Shown here in pieces: positions 44,701 through 53,102 of a stretch of 64,000 nt of DNA. The translations under genes and the position numbers were made by a program. Within the stretch, counting starts at the first letter, position 1. Every line of letters starts with the position of its first letter. Below the pieces are notes generated by a model that saw only the letters and a program-made list of their open reading frames with translations, did not search any database and was not told the DNA's origin. Source of the DNA: Pontibacter sp. SGAir0037 (GTDB taxonomy: Bacteria > Bacteroidota > Bacteroidia > Cytophagales > Hymenobacteraceae); NCBI RefSeq assembly GCF_005491705.1, contig NZ_CP028092.1:496001-560000 (forward strand), in the 5' to 3' direction.

Positions 44701-45388
44701 CATTAGATTTCAGGGTTGTTATTTGCTGCTCATAGGCCTGGCGCTGTTCTTCAGGAAGAAGCTTGCTGTCCTGTAGTTTACGTTCCAGCTCTTCCTTTTT
44801 CAGCCGTTCAGCCTTTGCCTTGTCAAAAGCAAAACGGGAGATAGCAGAGTAGATACCTGTGTCGGTTATTTTTTCCAGCAGACTGCTTCGTTCATTGGAG
44901 TTTGCTTTCAGAAAACGGGCAAAATCGCCCTGCGAAAGCATGACCGAACGCAGAAACTGGTTGTAATCCAGCCCGCAGAGTTCCGCTACTTTGTCGGGCA
45001 CCTGGCTGGGTTTCAGATCAAAAAGAGTGTCTTCAGCAAAGTCATACAGCTCCATGTGTACCGACTGTATCCTGCCTTCAGCTTTGCCCCGGCTTCTGCG
45101 GATTTGCCATTTAGAGCGGTAGCGCTTGCCGTTCGCCTCAAACTCCACTTCCGAATAGCTTTCAGCCGTGTGGCGGGTCATAATCTCCAGCGGCTTATCG
45201 GTGTTGTGGCGGTGTGCCAGCCCGTATAATCCTACAGTTATCGCATCCAGCAAAGTTGTTTTACCTGCACCAGTCTGGCCCGTAATGGCAAATAAACCGG
45301 CATCCACCAAAGGGCTCTGGTCGAAACGGATCTCGTGTTGCCCTTTTAATGAGTTCAGGTTCTGGAAACGTACAGCTAAGATTTTCAT
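41741..45388 (-). CDS. sbcC: Exonuclease subunit SbcC (SMC-like ATPase)
   Basis: 1215 residues, longer than the E. coli form but normal for Bacteroidota. N-terminal ATPase half with Walker A ITGQTGAGKTTLLDAI (about 36-50), then about 900 residues of glutamine-rich coiled coil broken by the zinc hook PCPLCGSAHH near the middle, and the C-terminal half with signature NTLSGGESFLVSLALALGL and Walker B SLFIDEGFGTLD. With SbcD it forms the Rad50/Mre11-type complex that cleaves hairpins and blocked DNA ends. It lies 167 bp downstream of sbcD on the same strand, the usual order. Confidence 0.96.
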   Translation of the reverse strand: MKILAVRFQNLNSLKGQHEIRFDQSPLVDAGLFAITGQTGAGKTTLLDAITVGLYGLAHRHNTDKPLEIMTRHTAESYSEVEFEANGKRYRSKWQIRRSRGKAEGRIQSVHMELYDFAEDTLFDLKPSQVPDKVAELCGLDYNQFLRSVMLSQGDFARFLKANSNERSSLLEKITDTGIYSAISRFAFDKAKAERLKKEELERKLQDSKLLPEEQRQAYEQQITTLKSNEALLGQEIQTIQEQVQWLQRIEQLKAKAQQQELVHREQEAKLTQLQPEFQKLEQHEQARQYEGQLTRIEVANGQLVQVQSQLETLVKQLPVLETELEAAGLMATAAGTAHQQQEEALHRLEPLLDQVVKLDHQLHTVREQYKKDKGAYVQFNTVFQQDKLNLQQKQEQLTALTHKAGLHKDWLQQNQHLQDLPENLFDFRQTVKDLNEAEQNIEKLLQEQATVEQQVRQEAQQNQALQQKQAQTRALQEQYEQQRQEKLTKLQAVLAARTIDQLEAEAQEQPLLLARYEKLLDLATQHQEHSTRKQQLATQVLQQEQEINRKQQQLKELQLKYSEGFTRLEELQKLVLLQQRIQEYEQARQNLQPEQPCPLCGSAHHPYLEGTYTSTLSEDQQKCDKQQLLVKELEAGINTVQLQLNTLQHGLAVSGQRKQEAEQEVDRLQQLYQQQAGSVSPTLHDIKELEHQLAYQKEKVGSLNNSLQQARLHSKALENINQHLQVAREEGIRVQAEINQLHHSEKHLQTQVAKLQLSLQDVRVQLQSHAEMAASFAAAYGLSYTADTRHEVLKKLEQLVATYQQKQQELVQMREIYTGMHAEVKALEASVEEKQKELQQRQALLKDAHQQLVKLKEERTDLFGEKDPQKERQHALQELKAKAVQAEEARARQQQKQQELKENRQRQQECQHTHQQNKSQLDELRDGLLRVLQQQGIATIEALSQMLLHKDEANRLANLKSQTEKHLTETRKSLADVQHELEQTQVKKLTEESQETLRELYQRQTQQQRAFIEERARYTQLLEQDKEQREKNLALAVQLQTQQQVCSRWDQLSNLIGSADGNKFSRFAQGLTLARLVELANRHLQKLNDRYRILKSSEEDLELLIVDTYQAEAVRPMNTLSGGESFLVSLALALGLSDLAGHRTQINSLFIDEGFGTLDAETLDAAITTLENLQASGKMIGIISHVEALKERISTQIKVHKQAGGISSIEVTTS

Positions 45389-45529
45389 GGTTACTCTTTC
45401 TTTAAATGCAGATCGGGTACAGGCTTACAGCAAACAATTACCTTTTTCTGCCACTATTCTTTCATGCGGAAAGCATGCTTTATTTCTCTGGTTCCGGAGG
45501 TGAAACACGCTTAGGTGACCTTTGGCTAA

Positions 45530-45564
45530 AACAGTTAAAAAGCTCCTTCAACTTTTTAACTGTT
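45530..45564 (-). repeat. Inverted repeat across the sbcD stop codon
   Basis: Perfect 13-bp arms (45530-45542, 45552-45564), 9-nt loop. The sbcD stop TAA lies in the hairpin. No proper T-tract follows on the minus strand, so it could attenuate or process the sbcD-sbcC transcript rather than end it. Confidence 0.6.
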
Positions 45565-46782
45565 CAACTCCTCCTGTTCCATCAGCTCCATTAGTTCGGC
45601 AAAAGTAGCCACCAGTTCGGAGTGGTCGCTGTCGGGGAAGGCGCTTTCGCAGCGTTTCAGAAACACATCTTTCTCACCCAGAGTGTGCAGGTCAATGGCT
45701 GCTACCTGTTGCTCCAGCGTTTGCTTGGCCGATTTAATAACAGGCGGGCGGTGGATGAGAAGCTGTAGCTCTGGTTGCAGGGCCAGTACTTCTTCCAACT
45801 GCTGGTTCAGGTCGGGGAGGGGGTTCTCCAGTTCTACCTGTATTTCGGCCCAGGCGGGGAAACAGTAGGGGCTGTTGTCGAAAACAATTACCTGCTGCTT
45901 TACTTTTTCCAGGGAGCCTTTAAAGCGTACCAGTTTCCGGCTGGCTGGTATTTCCAGTTCACGAAGGTTTGCCAGTTTTCCCTCTTCGAAATCCAGGATA
46001 AAAACCACTTTCTTATCTGTAACCTCGCTGAAGCTAAGCGGAATAGGTGAGCCGGAGTAGCGGATATGATGGCGATTATTTACTTGCTGAGGGCGATGCA
46101 GGTGCCCGAGTGCTACATAGTCAAACTCCTCCGGAAACTGTTCTGCCCCGATCTGCCCGAGATTACCCACATGAATTTCTTTTTCGCTTTCGGAGGCCGT
46201 GCCTCCGGCTGCAAACAAGTGCCCCATGGCTACAACTGGTATCGCTTGTTTTTTGTAAGGCTGCAGATGCGGCACAAAAGCCTGGTAATGGGCAGCTATA
46301 CCTTGTTTAATGCGGGCCTCGCGTTCTGCAGTTGTTTCGCCGGGAACAGAAAGGCGCACGTCGCGGTCGCGCAGAAACGGAACCGCGCAAACCACTAGTT
46401 GCAGGTTGCCCTGTGCATCCTGTAGCTCCAGCAGTTCATCCAGCGGATTGGCTGTAGCGCCTCCCACTACTTTTATGTTAAAGCAATCTAAAAGCTCTTT
46501 AGGAGCATTCAAAGTAGATATAGAATCGTGGTTACCCCCTGTTATAATGATGTGGCGGCAACAGGTGGCGCATACTTTCGTCAGGAAATTGTAATACTGC
46601 TTCAGAGCTGTATTGGAGGGGGCACCATTGTCAAATACATCGCCCGATATAAGCAATACCTCTACCTGCTCCTGCGCTATAGTTTGCAGTAGCCAATCCA
46701 GAAAGTGCTGGTGTTCTTCGGTCCTTTCGAGGTTAACTAAACGCTGGCCAAGGTGCCAGTCTGAGGTGTGTAAAATGCGCAT
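45556..46782 (-). CDS. sbcD: Exonuclease subunit SbcD (Mre11-type nuclease)
   Basis: 408 residues. Metallophosphoesterase motifs in order: LHTSDWHLGQRL (Asp and His), ISGDVFDNGAPS (Asp), GGNHDSIS (Asn-His, about 80), VVAMGHLFAAG (His) and ALGHLHRPQ (final HxH metal ligands). A capping domain and C-terminal helices follow. SbcD provides the Mn2+-dependent nuclease of the SbcCD complex, which removes DNA hairpins, protein-blocked ends and inverted-repeat structures. The gene precedes sbcC on the same strand. Confidence 0.96.
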   Translation of the reverse strand: MRILHTSDWHLGQRLVNLERTEEHQHFLDWLLQTIAQEQVEVLLISGDVFDNGAPSNTALKQYYNFLTKVCATCCRHIIITGGNHDSISTLNAPKELLDCFNIKVVGGATANPLDELLELQDAQGNLQLVVCAVPFLRDRDVRLSVPGETTAEREARIKQGIAAHYQAFVPHLQPYKKQAIPVVAMGHLFAAGGTASESEKEIHVGNLGQIGAEQFPEEFDYVALGHLHRPQQVNNRHHIRYSGSPIPLSFSEVTDKKVVFILDFEEGKLANLRELEIPASRKLVRFKGSLEKVKQQVIVFDNSPYCFPAWAEIQVELENPLPDLNQQLEEVLALQPELQLLIHRPPVIKSAKQTLEQQVAAIDLHTLGEKDVFLKRCESAFPDSDHSELVATFAELMELMEQEELNS

Positions 46783-46940
46783 GATCCCAATCCTTTCTCC
46801 TGTACGCTCTAAATTACATTAACCTATATCTATAATGCAAATTAGGAATATAAAATTTAGGGAAAGGGAGGTTCTGAATGAAAAGTTAGAAACTGGAAAG
46901 TATACTTAGAACACACCTTGCCTCCATTACGCAGCAAAAG

Positions 46941-47345
46941 TTACTCGCCCTTATGCTTCTTCTCCTTTCTGGTGGCGATGCCCGCTTTTTCCAGGTCTTC
47001 GTAGCCACCAATATTGTATACATGCTCAAATCCGGCTTCCTGCAATAATTTAGCTGCTTTACCACTCCGGTTACCGGTAGCGCAATAAATATAGTAGGTG
47101 TCTGATTTATTCCAGGTGTGCATGGCAGAATCTACCTCACCAGCCAGAAAATCAACATTCTTGGCCTTTTTAAGATGGCCTTTGGTGTATTCAGCCGGTG
47201 TACGAACATCCAATAGCACTGCTCCTTTTTGCCTGGCATGCTGCTCTTTATATGCTTCTGCTGTTAAACGCTTTACCTCAGGAGTTCCTTGCTGTGGTGC
47301 AAAAGAGAGCAGGTATGTGAGTATGGTTGCTATGAATATCTTCAT
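46941..47345 (-). CDS. Periplasmic rhodanese-like protein
   Basis: 134 residues: signal peptide about 1-17 (MKIFIATILTYLLSFAP) and a single rhodanese domain. The active-site loop IYCATGNRSGKAAKLL has the persulfide cysteine C88 in a C-A-T-G-N-R loop, typical of PspE/GlpE-like single-domain sulfurtransferases; VLLDVRTPAEYTKGHLKKA is the CH2A-like motif. It transfers sulfane sulfur to cyanide or thiols; the physiological acceptor is unknown. It lies 80 bp after the ArsR-type regulator gene and may be controlled by it. Confidence 0.9.
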   Translation of the reverse strand: MKIFIATILTYLLSFAPQQGTPEVKRLTAEAYKEQHARQKGAVLLDVRTPAEYTKGHLKKAKNVDFLAGEVDSAMHTWNKSDTYYIYCATGNRSGKAAKLLQEAGFEHVYNIGGYEDLEKAGIATRKEKKHKGE

Positions 47346-47425
47346 GGTCGGTTAAGTTTATACAGGCAAATATACATATAAGAGCAGGCACTAGAGCCAC
47401 AAAAGCCAGTAATGTGTTTCCTGCC

Positions 47426-47719
47426 TTACCTGGTAAGGAAGCTCACAATATTGGTCAGGTTTGTGTCGAGTATAGAATAATACACGTTTTTTCCGGACCG
47501 GTAAGTGTCCAGGATGCCTTTATCGCGCATGTTAATAAGGTGGTGAGAGAGCAGCGATTGTTCTATATGCAGTGCTTCCTGTAATTCGCTTACAGTAAGC
47601 TGTTGGCTTTGTTCGAGTAAATCTATAATGCTGATACGCACAGGGTGCGCCAGGCATTTTAAGATATAAGCGGACCTTTCCAACTTCTTTTGATCAACTC
47701 TAACTTTTAAGGTGCCCAT
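47426..47719 (-). CDS. ArsR/SmtB-family transcriptional regulator
   Basis: 97 residues. The winged helix is well conserved: ILKCLAHPVRISIIDLLEQS (helix 2-3), TVSELQEALHIEQSLLSHHL as the recognition helix, and GILDTYRSGKNVYYSI as the wing. No metal-binding ELCVCDL motif is present and there are no cysteine pairs in the usual sites, so it may respond to sulfur or redox species rather than metal, perhaps linked to the rhodanese downstream; that is inference. A dyad AATATT-A-AATATT at 47728-47740 lies just upstream of the start, a plausible self-operator. Confidence 0.9.
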   Translation of the reverse strand: MGTLKVRVDQKKLERSAYILKCLAHPVRISIIDLLEQSQQLTVSELQEALHIEQSLLSHHLINMRDKGILDTYRSGKNVYYSILDTNLTNIVSFLTR

Positions 47720-47727
47720 ATGTCAGG

Positions 47728-47740
47728 AATATTAAATATT
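47728..47740 (-). promoter_or_regulatory. Candidate ArsR operator dyad
   Basis: AATATT-A-AATATT begins 9 nt upstream of the ArsR start codon. ArsR proteins bind such short AT-rich dyads overlapping their own promoters, so autoregulation is plausible. The remainder of the 322-bp gap to the catalase gene holds only the catalase terminator. Confidence 0.3.
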
Positions 47741-47921
47741 AGCTATAGTGTATAACGTATGAAGGTTTCTTCATGTATACTTAAAAGACAGAAATAGCAG
47801 GAAAGAAGTTCAAATATGAGTAGCTTGTTGTGAATAGAAATGTGCTGTCTCAGCATAAAAAGATTTCTTTTAAAGAGAGACAAAAAACCGGGGCATCAGC
47901 ACCTGTTAGCAGGAAAAAAAG

Positions 47922-47943
47922 AAGCCAGCACTAGGGCTGGCTT
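47922..47943 (-). terminator. Terminator downstream of catalase 1
   Basis: 8-bp arms (47922-47929, 47936-47943), 6-nt loop, followed by C-T7 on the minus strand; 99 bp after the catalase stop at 48042. Confidence 0.8.
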
Positions 47944-48041
47944 TCGGTAACTTGATCAAGTAAACAAGTGTAAAGTTAATTTCCGGTTATTTGTACACTT
48001 ATCTCCTGTAGCACAACTTCCTGGTTCTGAAGCAGTGCTTT

Positions 48042-49544
48042 TTAGTTAGCATGCATGGTATCAGCATAAGCAGAGATGTCTACTCCCAATCCCTGAGCTA
48101 CGGCAAGGCCTAAGCCAATATCTGCTCTGAAGAAGTGGCAAAGCTGCCTGTTGATAATTTCACCTTTCTTAGGTCCATCTATGCCTTTCATGGCACCTAC
48201 GATGTTAGAAACAGTGTTCTTCTTCTCTTCCGGTGTCATTAATCTGTAAAGATTGCCTGGCTGCGTATAGTGGTCGTTTTCGCCTTCGGCATTTCTGTCG
48301 TACCAGTCAGCCACTACATTGCCCAGGTTCTGAGCAGGCTCTTTGTAACTTGGGTCTGGCTTAATGTTGTCGAAGCTGTTCGGGAAATAGTTTGGTTTGC
48401 TGCCTCCGTTTCCGTCTACACGCATAGCGCCGTCGCGCTGGTAGTTGTTTACTGCAAACGGGCATCGGTTTACAGGAATCTGCTCGTAGTTTGCGCCAAT
48501 GCGGTAGCGATGTGCATCCGGGTAAGAAAGAATACGGCCCTGCAGCATTTTGTCCGGAGAGAAGCCGATGCCATCTACCAGGTGAGCCGGAGCAAAAGCC
48601 GACTGCTCTACGTGAGCAAAGTAGTTGTCGGGGTTTTCGTTCAGCTCCAGTACACCCACGTCAATCAGCGGGTAATCTTTCTGCGACCATACTTTGGTCA
48701 GGTCGAACGGGTTCCACTTGTAGGTAGCCGCTTCAGCCTCCGGCATGATTTGTACCTTCAGTGCCCAGCGAGGAAAATCGCCTCTGTCGATCGCCTCTAC
48801 CAGATCACGCTGTGCCTGATCCGGGTCCAGGCCTTTTAAGGCTGTGGCCTCCCCATCGGTAAAGTTCTTAATGCCTTGCAACGTTTTGAAGTGGAACTTT
48901 ACAAAGAAGCGCTCGTTCTCTTTGTTAATGAAAGAGAAGGTATGGCTTCCGAAGCCGTGCATGTGGCGATAGGAGAAAGGTGTTCCCCTGTCGCTCATCA
49001 GGATAACCACCTGGTGCAGGCTCTCAGGGTTCAGCGACCAGAAATCCCACATCATGGTTGCGCTTTTGCAGTTAGTATAAGGGTCGCGCTTCTGGGTATG
49101 AATGAAATCCGGGAATTTTTTAGGGTCTTTGATAAAGAAAACAGGCGTGTTATTTCCTACCAGGTCCCAGTTACCGTCTTCGGTATAGAACTTTACCGCA
49201 AAACCTCGTGGGTCACGCTCGCTGTCGGCACTTCCTTTTTCACCGCCTACTGTAGAGAAGCGGAGGAAAACACGGGTTTCTTTGCCTATTTCACTGAATA
49301 CCTTTGCACGAGTATATTTGGTAATATCGTGCGTTACCTTAAAAGTACCATAGGCGCCAGAGCCTTTAGCATGCACAACTCGCTCCGGTATTCTTTCGCG
49401 GTTAAAATGAGCCAGTTTTTCATGCAGGATAAAATCTTCTAACAATACGGGTCCTCTTGGTCCGGCTGTTAAACTGTTTTCGTGCTCATAGTAAGGCTTC
49501 CCTGAAGCGGTTGTTAACTTTTGGGTTTCTTCGTTATGATTCAT
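48042..49544 (-). CDS. Monofunctional haem catalase (catalase 1)
   Basis: 500 residues, small-subunit type. Catalytic His58 in [13 protein letters not shown], distal Asn131 in [11 protein letters not shown], and proximal haem Tyr341 in [14 protein letters not shown] are all present. It breaks down H2O2 to water and oxygen in the cytoplasm. Of two catalases in this window this one has no low-complexity extension. Its promoter (49584-49615) fits the Bacteroidota consensus well and carries a motif shared with catalase 2 (see findings). Monocistronic with its own terminator. Confidence 0.97.
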   Translation of the reverse strand: MNHNEETQKLTTASGKPYYEHENSLTAGPRGPVLLEDFILHEKLAHFNRERIPERVVHAKGSGAYGTFKVTHDITKYTRAKVFSEIGKETRVFLRFSTVGGEKGSADSERDPRGFAVKFYTEDGNWDLVGNNTPVFFIKDPKKFPDFIHTQKRDPYTNCKSATMMWDFWSLNPESLHQVVILMSDRGTPFSYRHMHGFGSHTFSFINKENERFFVKFHFKTLQGIKNFTDGEATALKGLDPDQAQRDLVEAIDRGDFPRWALKVQIMPEAEAATYKWNPFDLTKVWSQKDYPLIDVGVLELNENPDNYFAHVEQSAFAPAHLVDGIGFSPDKMLQGRILSYPDAHRYRIGANYEQIPVNRCPFAVNNYQRDGAMRVDGNGGSKPNYFPNSFDNIKPDPSYKEPAQNLGNVVADWYDRNAEGENDHYTQPGNLYRLMTPEEKKNTVSNIVGAMKGIDGPKKGEIINRQLCHFFRADIGLGLAVAQGLGVDISAYADTMHAN

Positions 49545-49583
49545 AGAAATATGGGAAAGGGTTAATAATCTATCTTAATGCCT

Positions 49584-49621
49584 CAAAAGTATAGCAGATT
49601 TATATATAGATCAAATTGATA
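49584..49621 (-). promoter_or_regulatory. Catalase 1 promoter with OxyR-like motif
   Basis: On the minus strand TTTG (49612-49615), a 20-nt spacer and TACTTTTG (49584-49591) match both Bacteroidota promoter elements; the ATG follows 39 nt later. The -33 region lies in a 25-bp block (49597-49621) nearly identical to one upstream of catalase 2, including a CTAT half-site seven bases from an imperfect partner (ATCA), similar to the ATAG-N7-CTAT units bound by OxyR. Confidence 0.7.
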
Positions 49622-49871
49622 AATTTTATGTTGTCATAGCTTTTGTCTATTTATGGCAATACTTTTTTGTCTGGAGAGGATTAAGCATGAGCTTCTAAAA
49701 GGAAGACCCAAGGTGCAGAATTGCATTACATTTTAAATGAGAGCAATGAACAGGAGGGGGGAGTAGGGTCAGATTATGAAAATAAGAATAATTAACCTGT
49801 ATTTTTGAACCTGTTGCTGCTATGTTGCTTAATTTTTGAAAAATTATATATAAGGTTTGCGCAGAGTTAAT

Positions 49872-49879
49872 TACATTTG
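49872..49879 (+). promoter_or_regulatory. Candidate -7 element (TACATTTG) for the amidohydrolase gene
   Basis: Exact TAnnTTTG match, 39 nt before the ATG at 49919. No clear TTTG at the expected -33 distance; a TTTG lies 12 nt upstream. Confidence 0.4.
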
Positions 49880-49918
49880 AATAAACTAATCTAACCAAAG
49901 TTTACCTGATTTTATCTT

Positions 49919-52900
49919 ATGAAAAAAATCTTAACCATTGCAGCCTTACTCGCTCTGGGAGCAGGCAGTGTAATGGCGCAGGAGACTTTTCCGCGCAACG
50001 GCGTGTATGACGAACGCCCTGGCCTGGTAGCTCTTACCAATGCCACCATCCACACAGACTATAAAACCACACTGCAAAACGCCACGCTGCTGATTCGTGG
50101 AGGTAAGGTAGAAGCTGTGGGTACCAACGTCTCAGTTCCGGCCGGAGCTGTGGTAGTAGATGCAAAGGGAAAGCATATTTATCCCGGCCTGGTAGATATG
50201 TACAGCAGCTATGGCATGCCGGAAGTAAAAATAGAGCGTAGAAGCTGGACCTCGCCACCTCAGATGGAATCTGAAAAAAAAGGTGCTTACAGCTGGAACC
50301 AAGCCATAAGGCCGGAGACAAAAGCAGATGAGCTGTTTAAAGTGAACAGCAAACAGGCCGAAGAAATGCGTAAGCTAGGCTTTGGTACAGTGCTGGCCAT
50401 TCACCGGGATGGTATTGCCCGCGGTACCGCTGCCCTGGTAACATTAGCTGATAAGCGCGAGAATGAGGTGTTGGTGGTGGATAAGGCAGCAGCAGCCTTG
50501 TCGTTTGATAAAGGTTCTTCGCAGCAGGATTACCCGAACTCCCTGATGGGAACCATTGCCTTGCTGCGCCAGACATACCTGGATGCACAATGGAGCGTTA
50601 TGAACCCTGGTAAAGAGCAGAATATTTCCCTGAAAGCCTTTACTGACATTAACCGTTTGCCACAGATCTTTGAAGTAGAAAACAAGCTGAATCTGATTCG
50701 TGCTGATAAAGTGGGAGATGAGTTTAAGAAGCAGTATATACTAAAAGGTGGCGGTGATGAATACCAGATGATAAAAGAGGTGAAAGCCACCAATGCCCCG
50801 CTCATCGTTTCCCTGAATTTCCCGGATGCCTATAATGTGGAAGACCCGATGGATGCACGCCGTATCTCTTTAGAAGATATGAAGGATTGGGAAATGGCGC
50901 CTGCAAATGCTGGTATACTACAAAAAGAGGGAATTACTTTTGCTATTACAGCGTCTGACCTGAAAGACAAAAAGGATTTCCTGCCTAACCTTCGCAAAGC
51001 CATACAGTACGGATTATCCGAAGAAGAGGCTCTGAAAGCGCTTACTGCTACTCCTGCCAAACTTCTGAATGCAGATAAACTGGTAGGCAGCCTGAATAAA
51101 GGCATGCTGGCTAACTTCATTATCACCACCGATAACCTGTTCGCCGACAGCAACATTATACTGGAAAACTGGGTGCAGGGCAGCCAGTATAAAATTGCCG
51201 AAATACCTTCGGACTACAGAGGTGTTTATACTTTAAAAATCGGCAACCAACCTGCCAAAACGCTGCAAATAAGCGGTACTCCTGAAAAGCCAGAGTTAAA
51301 AGTAGTGGGCCAGGATACCGTAACAGGTAAAGTCTCCTTCTCCGGAAGCCTTGTTACTTTATCCTTTAAAGAAAATAAAAAAAGCAACGCTACCATTCGC
51401 CTAAGCGGCTGGTTAGCCGATAAAAACCTACAGGGCGAAGGGCAACTGGCAGACGCGACGCCTGTAAAATGGTCGGCGGCTTATTCGCAGGCATTAACAG
51501 ATAAAGCGAAGAAAGACGCTGAGAAAGCAGAAGCCAGAGCCGCACAGACTGGCGGTATGATTTATCCGTTTCGTGCCTTCGGTAGTGCAACGGCTCCGAA
51601 GCAGGAAACTATCCTGATTAAAAATGCCACCGTCTGGACAAACGAGAAAGACGGTAAAATGGAGAATGCGGATGTGCTCCTGAAAAACGGTAAGATCGCC
51701 AAAGTTGGTAAGAACCTGAGCGAATCTGGTGCGAAGGTAATAGACGGAACAGGCAAGCACGTAACACCGGGTATCATAGATGAGCACTCTCACATTGCGC
51801 TGAACGGTGTAAACGAAGCAACACAGTCTGTAACCGCAGAAGTGCGCATGAGCGATGTGGTGGATCATGAGGACATTAACATCTATCGCCAACTGGCCGG
51901 TGGGGTAACTACCTCTCAGTTGCTGCACGGCTCTGCTAACCCGATTGGTGGTCAGTCGGCTATAATCAAGCTGCGTTGGGGCAAAAGCCCGGATGAACTG
52001 ATGGTGGAGAATGCCGACAGCTATATCAAATTTGCCCTGGGCGAAAACGTGAAGCAGTCGAACCGCGCCAATGCCACCATCCGCTTTCCACAGTCGAGAA
52101 TGGGGGTAGAGCAGGTATATGTAGATGCCTTCACCCGTGCGAAAGAGTATGACCAGGCCTGGAAGAACTACAACAAACTGTCCAAAAAGCAGAAAGCCGG
52201 CACACCGGCACCTCGTCGTGACCTGGAGCTGGAAACACTGGCCGAAATCCTGAACGGCAAGCGCTTTATTACCTGCCACTCGTATGTGCAGTCAGAAATA
52301 AACATGATGATGAAAGTGGCTGACCAGATGGGTTTTAAAGTAAATACTTTTACCCACATTCTGGAAGGCTATAAGGTAGCAGACAAAATGCGTGAGCATG
52401 GTGCAGGTGCCTCTACTTTCGGGGACTGGTGGGCGTACAAGATGGAGGTGAAAGATGCCATTCCTTACAATGCCGGGATCATGAACAGCCTGGGCATTGT
52501 TACTGCCATCAACTCCGACGATGCTGAGATGGCGCGTCGCCTGAACCAGGAAGCTGCCAAAAGTGTGAAATACGCAGGTATGAGCGAAGAAGAAGCGCTT
52601 AAAATGGTAACGCTTAATCCTGCCAAGCTGCTGCACCTCGATAACAGAATGGGCAGCATTAAAGTAGGTAAAGATGCAGATGTGGTGCTCTGGAATGACA
52701 ACCCGCTTTCTATTTATGCCAAACCACTCAAAACCTTTGTAGATGGGATCGCTTACTACGACCTGGAGCAGGATGAGAAAATGCGTGACGAAATGGAAAA
52801 AGAGCGCGTGCGCCTGGTGCAGCTGATGCTGAATGCAAAAGCCGGAGGAGCCAGAACGCAGACACCAACAACCCGCAGAACTTCTGTGCAACACTGCGAA

Positions 52901-52942
52901 GAAGTAGAGCACAGCGAAGAGTCGGAGTTCTATGCTTACTAG
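49919..52942 (+). CDS. Secreted amidohydrolase with two amidohydrolase-like halves
   Basis: 1007 residues, signal peptide 1-20 (ending GSVMAQ). The first half (about 30-520) has the amidohydrolase frame (GKHIYPGLVDMYSSYGMPEV) but its HxH is replaced by MYSSYG, so it looks inactive. The second half (about 560-960) keeps the metal motif GKHVTPGIIDEHSHIALNG, His in ITCHSYVQSE, His in VNTFTHILEGYK and Asp in VTAINSDDAEMA, so it should be the active, imidazolonepropionase-like unit. Substrate unknown; periplasmic. The gene at 53103 encodes a partner resembling the first half, probably in one transcript. Confidence 0.9.
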   Translation: MKKILTIAALLALGAGSVMAQETFPRNGVYDERPGLVALTNATIHTDYKTTLQNATLLIRGGKVEAVGTNVSVPAGAVVVDAKGKHIYPGLVDMYSSYGMPEVKIERRSWTSPPQMESEKKGAYSWNQAIRPETKADELFKVNSKQAEEMRKLGFGTVLAIHRDGIARGTAALVTLADKRENEVLVVDKAAAALSFDKGSSQQDYPNSLMGTIALLRQTYLDAQWSVMNPGKEQNISLKAFTDINRLPQIFEVENKLNLIRADKVGDEFKKQYILKGGGDEYQMIKEVKATNAPLIVSLNFPDAYNVEDPMDARRISLEDMKDWEMAPANAGILQKEGITFAITASDLKDKKDFLPNLRKAIQYGLSEEEALKALTATPAKLLNADKLVGSLNKGMLANFIITTDNLFADSNIILENWVQGSQYKIAEIPSDYRGVYTLKIGNQPAKTLQISGTPEKPELKVVGQDTVTGKVSFSGSLVTLSFKENKKSNATIRLSGWLADKNLQGEGQLADATPVKWSAAYSQALTDKAKKDAEKAEARAAQTGGMIYPFRAFGSATAPKQETILIKNATVWTNEKDGKMENADVLLKNGKIAKVGKNLSESGAKVIDGTGKHVTPGIIDEHSHIALNGVNEATQSVTAEVRMSDVVDHEDINIYRQLAGGVTTSQLLHGSANPIGGQSAIIKLRWGKSPDELMVENADSYIKFALGENVKQSNRANATIRFPQSRMGVEQVYVDAFTRAKEYDQAWKNYNKLSKKQKAGTPAPRRDLELETLAEILNGKRFITCHSYVQSEINMMMKVADQMGFKVNTFTHILEGYKVADKMREHGAGASTFGDWWAYKMEVKDAIPYNAGIMNSLGIVTAINSDDAEMARRLNQEAAKSVKYAGMSEEEALKMVTLNPAKLLHLDNRMGSIKVGKDADVVLWNDNPLSIYAKPLKTFVDGIAYYDLEQDEKMRDEMEKERVRLVQLMLNAKAGGARTQTPTTRRTSVQHCEEVEHSEESEFYAY

Positions 52943-53102
52943 TACACAGTGAAAGAAGTCCATCAATTTTATGAGGTTCAAAATGCGCAGGTTTCTCTTA
53001 AAAGAGTATCATCTAGAGTTCATCATTTTTGACTTCTGCTTTGACAAAGTACTAGCGGCTTGACAGCATTTGTATTAACACAACCATAAGAATTTAAAGT
53101 AA

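Larger units (their letters stand above)
49545..49918. other. Divergent promoter region between catalase 1 and the amidohydrolase
   Basis: 374 bp with no coding frame I trust. It carries the catalase promoter (49584-49615, minus) and a -7 candidate for the amidohydrolase (49872-49879, plus). Confidence 0.6.

Noticed and set aside
48270..48839. 189-codon plus-strand frame inside catalase 1
   Set aside because: Lies entirely over conserved catalase sequence read in the other direction.
51494..52279. 261-codon frame on the minus strand inside the active amidohydrolase half
   Set aside because: Antisense of a conserved catalytic domain with HxH and other motifs in the correct frame on the plus strand; no independent evidence.
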